From Tropicibacter sp. Alg240-R139 (GTDB lineage Bacteria > Pseudomonadota > Alphaproteobacteria > Rhodobacterales > Rhodobacteraceae), in NCBI RefSeq assembly GCF_900537075.1, contig NZ_UNRA01000002.1, positions 793,249-857,248 of the forward strand: a stretch of 64,000 nucleotides of DNA, in the 5' to 3' direction. Position numbers and translations under genes: made by a program. The notes below the pieces were generated by a model, which saw only the letters and a program-made list of their open reading frames with translations, was not told where the DNA came from and did no database searches. Every line of letters starts with the position of its first letter. Positions within the stretch are counted from its first letter, which is position 1. This document shows positions 43,969 to 51,627 of this stretch, piece after piece.

Positions 43969-45714
43969 TTAGTTCCAGCAGCTCACCAGAACCGTCATTC
44001 CATTGGCCCGGCGCGACAGTTCGTTTGGTGACACGCCCTGATATCCATTTGCGTCTGCCGCCCGCAGTCCTGCGGCTTGCAGAACGTCACGCAGGGCTTG
44101 GGCATCAGCGGCAAAGCTTACGCCGCGCGGCAACTGCTGGCCGGTCTGAGCGGCGGGCAAAAGCATGCCCACGACCGAGCCAGCCGGATCGAACACAGGG
44201 CCGCCCGCGTCGCCGGATTGAGCCGCTAGATCAAGCCGGGACAACTCGGTCTCTCCGCGCAACCCTTTGACGTCCAACAGCTTGCCAAAGGTCAAGGTCG
44301 GCGCGCCCAGGACACCTTCAAAGCTGTAGCCTGCAACGGTCACGTCTGATTGCAGGCGCGGCGGTTCAATGCTCAGTTGTGCAACTTCCATCGGGGCCAG
44401 CGACTGTTGGGGTCTCAGCACCGCAACGCCCAGACCTGAATCCGCGCTGATCAAGTCGGCAGTATAGTCGTTGTCCAGCGTGATCCGGGTGCAACCGTCC
44501 ACAGCTTCTGAAACTGTCACAACCGTTCCCTTGCCATCGACGTAGAAACCGGAACGCGAAACGCGGGGTCGGCGAACCTGCAAGCCAGAGATCAGGTCGA
44601 TGGATTGTGCCGCATCGCCGCCTGCGCCGGGATCCAGCACGCCGTCGGTGCGCGCAAAGCTGGCCTTCATCGCAGCCAGGACACGGGCACGACGCGCTTC
44701 GTCGCCTTCGGGCCAGATCAGGGTGAAGCCCTTGATCTCGCCGTTTTTCAGCGTCGCTTCGGTGTAGGACACGATGCCGTTGCCGCGCCCTTCAAGGATA
44801 AAGCTATCCTTCTTGCGCTCGCGCGGTCCTTCAAGCGGGACAATCTCTAGCGTCTGCATGATGTCATAAAGACCAAAGAGCGTTGCCTGATCGCCAGGCT
44901 GGCTGATCAGCAGAATGCGCGCGCTCAGGTCAGATGCGCTGTCGAAATGCACAAACGGCGGCTCGTAGCGCGAGAAACGGACTACATTCAAAGGCAGATC
45001 CATGTCGATCCCGGCCGAACGGTCGGAATGGGACCGCATGCCGGTGCTGATCAGCGGTTCGTTGTATTGATCCATCAGAACCTTGCGCTGAGCCGTTGTC
45101 AGGATGCCAGTCTGTTCAAACCCGGTGAACAGTTGCCATTCGCCCATCGACCGGCGTGTGCCCGAGCCAAAGGCCCCGTCGATGGCGGCGCTATAGAACC
45201 CGGCGGCTTGCAACGCGACCTGCAGATCCTTGCGTTCTTGCGCCGACAGCAACCGCTCGCTGCGTCGCGCCTCGGCCGGGGTTTCATCCGCTGGTTCCGG
45301 CTGCGCCACAGGTTCCGCGACTTGGGTTTGGTCATCGCCTAGAACGGGAGCGGCAACAACACCGCGGTTCAGAACGTTGGCACCCACAGGCCAGTATTGC
45401 TGCCCCAGGGCGTTGGACTGCGCCACAAAGCTGTCGCGCGGAATCTGTCGCTCGTTGCGATAGACGCGCAACACACGCTCAGCGTCGTCAGCCGAGTAAG
45501 GCCCCAGGACGATGCCGTACCAATTGCTGCCCAGGGAAAACCCGTTAACGTCCGGCAGGGCATCGGCATAGATTTGCGCCCGTTGTTGCGCCACGCGCAA
45601 ACTGGGGTGGGCTTCGATCTGGACCCAGACCACCTCGCCGTTGGTCTGTTGCGCCTGAGCTGTGTTCAGGGAAGTAATGATCGCGAAAATGAACGCGGTG
45701 AAGACTCTTATCAT
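43969..45714 (-). CDS. Secreted trypsin-fold pseudoprotease with SPOR-like and peptidoglycan-binding-like regions
   Basis: A 581-residue precursor: signal peptide (about 1-22, ending TAQAQ); a SPOR-like segment (VVWVQIEAHPSLRVAQQRAQIY...GIVLGPYSADDAE, about 28-85); a PG_binding-like helix bundle (LSAQERKDLQVALQAAGFY, about 165-220); a middle domain; and a C-terminal trypsin-like barrel. The barrel aligns with S1C-type proteases but the His position reads TVSEAVDGC, the Asp position SGLGVAVL, and the Ser position SGDAGGPVF, so all three catalytic residues are replaced. It is most likely a periplasmic binding or scaffold protein acting at the cell wall. The Met at 45714 starts the signal; the frame extends upstream. 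Confidence 0.82.
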   Translation of the reverse strand: MIRVFTAFIFAIITSLNTAQAQQTNGEVVWVQIEAHPSLRVAQQRAQIYADALPDVNGFSLGSNWYGIVLGPYSADDAERVLRVYRNERQIPRDSFVAQSNALGQQYWPVGANVLNRGVVAAPVLGDDQTQVAEPVAQPEPADETPAEARRSERLLSAQERKDLQVALQAAGFYSAAIDGAFGSGTRRSMGEWQLFTGFEQTGILTTAQRKVLMDQYNEPLISTGMRSHSDRSAGIDMDLPLNVVRFSRYEPPFVHFDSASDLSARILLISQPGDQATLFGLYDIMQTLEIVPLEGPRERKKDSFILEGRGNGIVSYTEATLKNGEIKGFTLIWPEGDEARRARVLAAMKASFARTDGVLDPGAGGDAAQSIDLISGLQVRRPRVSRSGFYVDGKGTVVTVSEAVDGCTRITLDNDYTADLISADSGLGVAVLRPQQSLAPMEVAQLSIEPPRLQSDVTVAGYSFEGVLGAPTLTFGKLLDVKGLRGETELSRLDLAAQSGDAGGPVFDPAGSVVGMLLPAAQTGQQLPRGVSFAADAQALRDVLQAAGLRAADANGYQGVSPNELSRRANGMTVLVSCWN

Positions 45715-45926
45715 CGTCGGGTCTCTTGCCTTTGAAATCGGTATTCTGGACGCAGCATAATCAGGAATGCGGGGCAAACGCCATGCCCCTGCCGGGGTGA
45801 GGCCGAAGGTGTGTCGATAACACGACAGGGCTGGCACATGTGGCGTTGACCCTTTTGGGTGGGCGACATAGGAAAGGGCGGAAGTAAAAACCCCATGCGC
45901 TTGCACGCGCGGTTTAAGGGAATGTC

Positions 45927-46856
45927 ATGACCGATCAGACCAACGCCCCGCGTTCGTTCCAGGAAATCATCCTGCGGCTTCAGGCCTATTGGGCCTCGAA
46001 AGGCTGCGCAATCCTGCAGCCTTACGACATGGAAGTGGGCGCTGGTACATTCCACCCGGCGACGACTTTGCGCGCACTTGGCTCCAAGGCGTGGGCAGCG
46101 GCCTATGTGCAACCATCGCGCCGTCCGACTGATGGGCGTTATGGCGAGAACCCGAACCGCTTACAGCACTACTATCAATATCAGGTGCTGATCAAACCCA
46201 GCCCGCCGGATCTACAGGAACTGTATCTGGGCTCGCTTCAGGCCATCGGCATCGACATGGATCTGCACGACATCCGCTTTGTCGAGGATGACTGGGAAAG
46301 CCCGACCCTGGGCGCCTGGGGTCTGGGATGGGAGGTCTGGTGCGACGGTATGGAAGTCAGCCAGTTCACTTATTTTCAGCAGGTTGGCGGCCACGACTGC
46401 ACGCCCGTTTCCGGCGAACTGACCTATGGTCTGGAGCGCTTGGCGATGTACGTCTTGGGCATCGATCACGTCATGGACATGCCGTTCAACGATCCACAAT
46501 CGCCAAGCCCGCTGACCTACGGCGAAATTTTCAAGCAGACCGAAGAAGAATACGCCCGCTGGAACTTTGACGTGGCCAACACCGAGGTACTGCTGCGTCA
46601 CTTTGAGGAGGCCGAGGCCGAATGTGCCGCGATCCTGAGCCAGGAGCACGACGATCCCAAAACCGGCAAGCGTATCATCATGGCTCATCCCGCTTATGAT
46701 CAGTGCATCAAGGCGAGCCACATTTTCAACTTGCTCGACGCACGCGGCGTGATCTCGGTCACCGAACGCCAAGCCTATATCGGCCGTGTCCGGGCGCTCG
46801 CTAAACAATGCGCCGACGCTTTTGTGCAGACTGAGGCGGGGGGCTACGCGGCCTGA
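45927..46856 (+). CDS. glyQ: Glycyl-tRNA synthetase alpha subunit
   Basis: Catalytic half of the alpha2beta2 glycyl-tRNA synthetase. The 309-residue protein has the class II motifs and the characteristic [19 protein letters not shown] opening, [24 protein letters not shown], and [19 protein letters not shown]. Length is exactly typical. Its partner glyS lies 2.5 kb downstream, separated by an opposite-strand MarC gene, a DUF6446-like gene and gltS. It therefore does not sit in a simple glyQS operon. Confidence 0.97.
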   Translation: MTDQTNAPRSFQEIILRLQAYWASKGCAILQPYDMEVGAGTFHPATTLRALGSKAWAAAYVQPSRRPTDGRYGENPNRLQHYYQYQVLIKPSPPDLQELYLGSLQAIGIDMDLHDIRFVEDDWESPTLGAWGLGWEVWCDGMEVSQFTYFQQVGGHDCTPVSGELTYGLERLAMYVLGIDHVMDMPFNDPQSPSPLTYGEIFKQTEEEYARWNFDVANTEVLLRHFEEAEAECAAILSQEHDDPKTGKRIIMAHPAYDQCIKASHIFNLLDARGVISVTERQAYIGRVRALAKQCADAFVQTEAGGYAA

Positions 46857-46873
46857 TGGGCCGCGCGACCCAC

Positions 46874-47509
46874 TTACCCAGCCAATCCCGGCAGCAGCGC
46901 TTTCAACCCTTCGGTAATCATGCCGATTGCGATGGCGGCCAGGATCATGCCCATCAGGCGGCTCATGATCACGCGCGCTGTGCCCGACAGATGTTTGGCC
47001 AGCATCGGCGCGTTCCAGAAAGTCAGCGCCAACAGCGCCACCATGCCCGCAAAAACGCCCGCGTAAGCAATCGCGTGAGCGGCGTCTGTCACCTGATGCG
47101 AATAGACAATCAGCGTTGTGATGGTGCCGGGGCCCACCAGAATGGGAAAGGTCAGCGGATAGAAGGCAACCGTTTCCGGGGCCGGGTAGTCGGCTTTTTC
47201 GGCGTCTGTCCCGTGATGCGCGCTGCTTTCATTGCCGCTGAGCATGTTGAGCGCCAGCAGCAAAACGACCAGCCCGCCCGCCACGCGAAAGTCATCTACA
47301 CTAATGCCAAACAAATTCAGCACCTGGCTGCCGGCCACAGCAAAACACCCGCCCAGGATCAGACAGTAAAGCGCGGTCTTGATGGCGATCTTGCGTTGAT
47401 CGGCCATCGAGGCCTCTGCAGTGACGCTCAGAAAGATCGGCAGGTTGCTGATCGGGTTCATGATTGCGAAAAGGGCGCCAAAGAATGTGATGGCAAATCC
47501 GGTATCCAT
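46874..47509 (-). CDS. MarC family membrane protein
   Basis: A 211-residue inner-membrane protein with six helices. NPISNLPIFLSVTA and the mid-protein YPLTFPILVGPGTITTLIV with its two NP/GPG turns are typical MarC motifs. Transport function for the family is not established. The Met at 47509 (MDTGFAITFFGALF) was preferred to an extended frame beginning at 47743. It is inserted on the opposite strand between glyQ and the gltS region, ending 17 bases from the glyQ stop. Confidence 0.9.
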   Translation of the reverse strand: MDTGFAITFFGALFAIMNPISNLPIFLSVTAEASMADQRKIAIKTALYCLILGGCFAVAGSQVLNLFGISVDDFRVAGGLVVLLLALNMLSGNESSAHHGTDAEKADYPAPETVAFYPLTFPILVGPGTITTLIVYSHQVTDAAHAIAYAGVFAGMVALLALTFWNAPMLAKHLSGTARVIMSRLMGMILAAIAIGMITEGLKALLPGLAG

Positions 47510-47605
47510 GCGTCGAAGTATCCTGTGCGTGTAATGTTCGGATACCCTGTCGCATTCCTCAGACGTAGGAAAGGGGCGTACCCCTTTATGAAGGAGATTT
47601 AATCC

Positions 47606-48130
47606 ATGGCGGGCAAACTGCTTGTAATCGCTTTGTTGCTGTCGACCGCAATTGCGGGGGCGGCGATCTATTATCTCCAGATCTATGGGTTCTATTACAC
47701 CGTCGATGCGCAGCCGGGGCAGGACGTGCACCTGATGGCACAAGACACGGCAGAGCCGCGACCAATCGCCTATACGGAGTTTCAGGCGATCGACGCCGAC
47801 AGCTCGCCCATCCGTTACCGGGCTTGTTTCACGACGGATCTTTCATTGGACGATATGTCGGCCACATACGTCGAATCCGATAAGACTGAACCGCGCGTGG
47901 CACCGGATTGGTTTGATTGCTTTGACGCGCTTGCCATTGGCGCGGCCATCGGCGAAGGGCGCGCGCGCACTTATCTGGCCGTCAAGAACATCGCCTTTGG
48001 GGTCGACCGCGTCGTAGCTGTCACTGACGAGGGTAAGGGATATGTCTGGCACGAATTCAACGACTGCGGCGAAAAAGCCTATGATGGCACCGTGGTCGGC
48101 GAAACCTGCCCCGAGCGTCCAACAAACTGA
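47606..48130 (+). CDS. DUF6446-like membrane-anchored protein
   Basis: A 174-residue protein with one N-terminal membrane helix (about 4-27) that acts as an uncleaved anchor, followed by a soluble domain of about 145 residues. The latter has cysteine positions RACFTT, WFDCFDAL, FNDCGEK and GETCPE, so two disulfides are plausible in the periplasm. I remember this as a Rhodobacterales family usually found between glyQ and glyS. Function unknown. A GAAGGAGA site precedes the ATG. Confidence 0.75.
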   Translation: MAGKLLVIALLLSTAIAGAAIYYLQIYGFYYTVDAQPGQDVHLMAQDTAEPRPIAYTEFQAIDADSSPIRYRACFTTDLSLDDMSATYVESDKTEPRVAPDWFDCFDALAIGAAIGEGRARTYLAVKNIAFGVDRVVAVTDEGKGYVWHEFNDCGEKAYDGTVVGETCPERPTN

Positions 48131-48151
48131 TTCAACCGTCAGGAGGCCGCG

Positions 48152-49363
48152 GTGGCCGAAACCTTTGTAATACCGGATTTTGTGACAGCAACGCTTGGCT
48201 TTGCGGTCTACCTGCTTGGGGCCGAGATCAACGGGCGGGTTGCGGTGCTGCGTCAGTTCAACATCCCAGAACCGGTGACTGGGGGCCTGTTGGCCTCGTT
48301 GGTGGTGCTGGGGCTTTATCTGGGCTTTGACCTGGAATTCGCGTTCGAAATGGCGACACGGGATTTCCTGCTGGTGCTGTTCTTTGCAGGCATCGGTCTG
48401 AATGCTCGCCTGTCTGATCTGATCGCTGGGGGCAAACCGCTGCTCTTGCTGCTGGTCCTGACGCTAGTGACCATCCTAGCGCAGAACGTGATCGGCGCCG
48501 TGGGGGCGTCGGCTTTTGGGTATCCTTGGCAGGCCGGCGTCCTGTTTGGATCGGCCTCTTTGATCGGAGGGCATGGCACCGCCATCGCATGGGCCCCAGA
48601 AGTGGCAAACGCGACAGGTCTGTCCGGCGCGACCGAACTGGGGGTGGCCGTTGCGACCCTTGGTTTGGTTCTGGCTGCGTTGGTCGGTGGGCCAGTGGCA
48701 AAATACCTGATCGAAACGCACAAACTGACCCCAAGTCGTCCTGACGAGGGGCACACGATTGGTGTTCCAGACGGGGAAGGCCAAGATCAAAACAAAATCG
48801 ACCATGTCTCGGTCATGCGGGTTCTGCTGTTTTTGAACATCGCGATCATCCTGGGCTATGCCCTGTCCCAGGGGATCGAGGCCGCTGGTTTGAAACTGCC
48901 ACTCTTTGTGCCCTGCCTGATCGTGGCCATCGTGATCGCAAATCTGCGCAGCGCGTTCCGCCCCAACGCCAAGCCGATCTCGCGCACACCTGCGCTGGCG
49001 ATGATCTCGGAGTTTGCACTTGGCGCGTTTCTGGCGATTTCGTTGATGACACTGCAACTGTGGACCATTGCTGAACTCGGCGCCGTAATTGCCGTGGTGA
49101 TGCTGGCGCAGACCACATTCACCGTGGCATTTGTGATCTTCGTCCTCTTCCCCATCATGGGGAGCGGTTACCGCGCCGCTGTTCTTGCCGCCGGATTCGG
49201 GGGTTTCGCTTTGGGCGCAACCCCCACCGCAATCGCAAATATGACCGCCGTGACCAAGCGATATGGCCCGTCGCCTATTGCCTTTATCGTGCTCCCCCTT
49301 GTATCCGCTTTCTTCGTGGATATCGCCAATGCCATCGTCATCCAGACGATTGTGAACTTCTAA
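48152..49363 (+). CDS. gltS: Sodium/glutamate symporter
   Basis: A 403-residue inner-membrane transporter with two inverted halves. Each half has a Gly-rich reentrant motif: GSASLIGGHGTAIAWAP in the first and AAGFGGFALGATPTAIA in the second. This is the signature of GltS (ESS family), which imports glutamate with sodium. The GTG at 48152 is chosen because AGGAGG precedes it. It lies 21 bases after the DUF6446-like gene and nine before glyS, so these three are an operon. Confidence 0.9.
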   Translation: MAETFVIPDFVTATLGFAVYLLGAEINGRVAVLRQFNIPEPVTGGLLASLVVLGLYLGFDLEFAFEMATRDFLLVLFFAGIGLNARLSDLIAGGKPLLLLLVLTLVTILAQNVIGAVGASAFGYPWQAGVLFGSASLIGGHGTAIAWAPEVANATGLSGATELGVAVATLGLVLAALVGGPVAKYLIETHKLTPSRPDEGHTIGVPDGEGQDQNKIDHVSVMRVLLFLNIAIILGYALSQGIEAAGLKLPLFVPCLIVAIVIANLRSAFRPNAKPISRTPALAMISEFALGAFLAISLMTLQLWTIAELGAVIAVVMLAQTTFTVAFVIFVLFPIMGSGYRAAVLAAGFGGFALGATPTAIANMTAVTKRYGPSPIAFIVLPLVSAFFVDIANAIVIQTIVNF

Positions 49364-49372
49364 GGACCGACC

Positions 49373-51529
49373 ATGCCCGACCTGCTGATCGAACTGTTTT
49401 CCGAGGAAATCCCCGCGCGCATGCAAACCCGCGCCGGTGAGGATCTGAAAAAGCGTATCACCGATGGTTTGGTCGAGGCCGGTTTGACCTATGCAGGTGC
49501 CGCCGTACTGACCACGCCCCGCCGTCTGACACTGACAGTGCAGGGCTTGCTGGCGGAAAGCCCAACAGTGCGCGAAGAGCGCAAGGGGCCAAAGGTCGGT
49601 GCGCCTGACAAAGCGATCGAGGGGTTCCTGCGTGGTGCGGGTGTCACTCGTGACCAACTCGAAGAGCGCGACACGCCCAAGGGCGCGGTGTATTTCGCCA
49701 CCATCGAAAAAGCTGGTCGCCCGGCGGCGGACATTATCGCCGAGGTGCTGGACGCGACCATCCGAAACTTCCCTTGGCCCAAATCCATGCGGTGGGGCAG
49801 TGGCACAATGCGGTGGGTGCGCCCGCTGCATTCGATCCTGTGCATCCTGTCAGATGAGACCGGGACCGAGGTTGTGCCGCTCACCGTCGAAGGGATCACA
49901 TCGGGTGACACCACCGAGGGCCACCGATTCATGGCGCCGGGCCGGTTTGCCGTGAACTCGTTCGAGGATTACGAGGCCAAGCTGAAACGCGCGTTTGTGA
50001 TGCTGAACCCGTCCGAGCGGGCCGAACACATCTGGAACGACGCCACCAATCAAGCGTTTGCCGCTGGTCTCGAAGTGGTCGATGACAAGGGCCTGCTGGC
50101 CGAGGTTGCCGGTCTGGTTGAATGGCCTGTCGTGCTGATGGGCAAGATCGACGATGACTTTCTGGAACTGCCGCCCGAGGTGTTGCAAACTTCGATGAAA
50201 GAGCATCAGAAGTTCTTTTCGGTGAAGAACCCCAAAACGGGTCGCATCGAAAAGTTCATCACCGTGGCCAACCGCGAAACCACCGACAACGGCGCGACCA
50301 TTCTGGCAGGCAATCAAAAGGTTCTGTCAGCGCGTCTGGCCGATGCCAAGTTCTTTTGGGAAAACGATCTGCGCACGGCCAAATCCGGCATGAGCGCATG
50401 GACCGATGCTTTGGGCAACGTGACCTTCCACAACAAGCTGGGCACGCAGGCCGAGCGGATTGAGCGTATCGCCGCGCTGGCCCGTGAACTGGCCCCGGTG
50501 ACGGGTGCCGATGCCGATCAGGCCGAAAAAGCCGCACGTCTGGCCAAGGCCGACCTGAGCTCGGAAATGGTTTATGAATTCCCCGAACTGCAGGGGCTTA
50601 TGGGCCGCTATTACATCGAGGCCGCAGGCGAAGACGCCGCCGTGGCCGCCGTGGCACAAGAACACTACTCACCGCTTGGCCCGTCCGACGACGTACCAAC
50701 AGCGCCGCTGTCGGTGACCGTAGCACTGGCCGACAAGCTGGACACGCTCACCGGCTTCTGGGCGATTGATGAAAAACCCACAGGCTCGAAAGACCCCTTT
50801 GCGCTGCGTCGTGCGGCTTTGGGGGTTATTCGGTTGGTGTCGGAGAACAATCTAAGACTTTCGCAAAAAAAGTGCTTTGGTTTAGGAATTGGTCTCCAAC
50901 AATACAGTATTGAATTTCGCGATGCCCACAGTCGCGGACAGGAACACGAAGTCGAGAAGATAGGCCCGACGGGTTTTATTACTGACGGAAATGACGAAAA
51001 GAGCGTTCATTTACTTTCCTTCTTCCACGACCGCCTCAAGGTCTTCCTCCGTGACGAAGGTATCCGTCACGACGTGATCGACGCCTGCATCGCAATGGAG
51101 GGCAACGACGACCTCAACCTGCTGGTCAAACGTGCCCGTGCGTTGAACGCCGTGATCGCGACCGAGGATGGCGAGAACCTGGTGCAGGGCTTCAAGCGTG
51201 CCAACAACATCCTGACCCAGGCCGAGGAGAAGGACGGCGTCGAATACTCTTATGGCGCGGACCTGAAATTTGCCGAGACGGACAGCGAAAAGGCGCTCTT
51301 TGCTGCGCTGGCCGAGGCCGAGAAACAGATCGCTCCGGCGCTGGAGGCCGAGGATTTCCCGACCGCGATGACCGCCATGGCCGCGCTGCGCGGACCAATT
51401 GATGCGTTTTTCGAAGAGGTTCAGGTCAACAGCGACAACGATGTCCTGCGCCGCAATCGCCTGAACCTGCTCAGCCAGATCCGCACCATCTGTTCCAGCG
51501 TGGCGGACCTGACCAAGGTCGAAGGGTAA
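49373..51529 (+). CDS. glyS: Glycyl-tRNA synthetase beta subunit
   Basis: tRNA-recognition and editing-like half of the bacterial-type glycyl-tRNA synthetase. The 718-residue protein starts with DLLIELFSEEIPARM and holds KSMRWGSGTMRWVRPLHSI, LQTSMKEHQKFF, and a C-terminal FFHDRLKVFLRDEGIRHDVIDA domain. Between residues of about 490 and 545 an AT-rich stretch (50860-51005) encodes a polar segment (CFGLGIGLQQYSIEF and following) that looks inserted between RLVSENNLRL and LLSFFHDRLKV, in frame. The start follows a GGACC-type weak site and lies nine bases after gltS. Confidence 0.95.
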   Translation: MPDLLIELFSEEIPARMQTRAGEDLKKRITDGLVEAGLTYAGAAVLTTPRRLTLTVQGLLAESPTVREERKGPKVGAPDKAIEGFLRGAGVTRDQLEERDTPKGAVYFATIEKAGRPAADIIAEVLDATIRNFPWPKSMRWGSGTMRWVRPLHSILCILSDETGTEVVPLTVEGITSGDTTEGHRFMAPGRFAVNSFEDYEAKLKRAFVMLNPSERAEHIWNDATNQAFAAGLEVVDDKGLLAEVAGLVEWPVVLMGKIDDDFLELPPEVLQTSMKEHQKFFSVKNPKTGRIEKFITVANRETTDNGATILAGNQKVLSARLADAKFFWENDLRTAKSGMSAWTDALGNVTFHNKLGTQAERIERIAALARELAPVTGADADQAEKAARLAKADLSSEMVYEFPELQGLMGRYYIEAAGEDAAVAAVAQEHYSPLGPSDDVPTAPLSVTVALADKLDTLTGFWAIDEKPTGSKDPFALRRAALGVIRLVSENNLRLSQKKCFGLGIGLQQYSIEFRDAHSRGQEHEVEKIGPTGFITDGNDEKSVHLLSFFHDRLKVFLRDEGIRHDVIDACIAMEGNDDLNLLVKRARALNAVIATEDGENLVQGFKRANNILTQAEEKDGVEYSYGADLKFAETDSEKALFAALAEAEKQIAPALEAEDFPTAMTAMAALRGPIDAFFEEVQVNSDNDVLRRNRLNLLSQIRTICSSVADLTKVEG

Positions 51530-51539
51530 AGCAACTCGC

Positions 51540-51577
51540 AAGGGCTCTCCCGCCGGTTTTGGCGGGCGCAGGCCCTT
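51540..51577 (+). other. GC-rich hairpin between glyS and the PPDK-like gene
   Basis: AAGGGC...GCCCTT outer arms and CCCGCC-GGTTTT-GGCGGG inner arms. No T run follows, so it is not a classical terminator; it may stabilise the glyS mRNA end or act as a weak attenuator before the next gene. It lacks the linker and tail of the dispersed element family. Confidence 0.55.
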
Positions 51578-51627
51578 GCACCACGCCAAAACCCTCTTAT
51601 GCTGCGGTGAAACCAAAAGGTGCCGCA

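Noticed and set aside
48476-49831. 451-codon minus-strand frame across gltS and glyS
   Set aside because: Antisense shadow spanning two well-supported genes.
51540-51577. Tenth copy of the structured element
   Set aside because: It contains CCCGCC/GGCGGG but lacks the CCCAAC, GAGGAG, second hairpin and tail, so it is treated as an unrelated hairpin.
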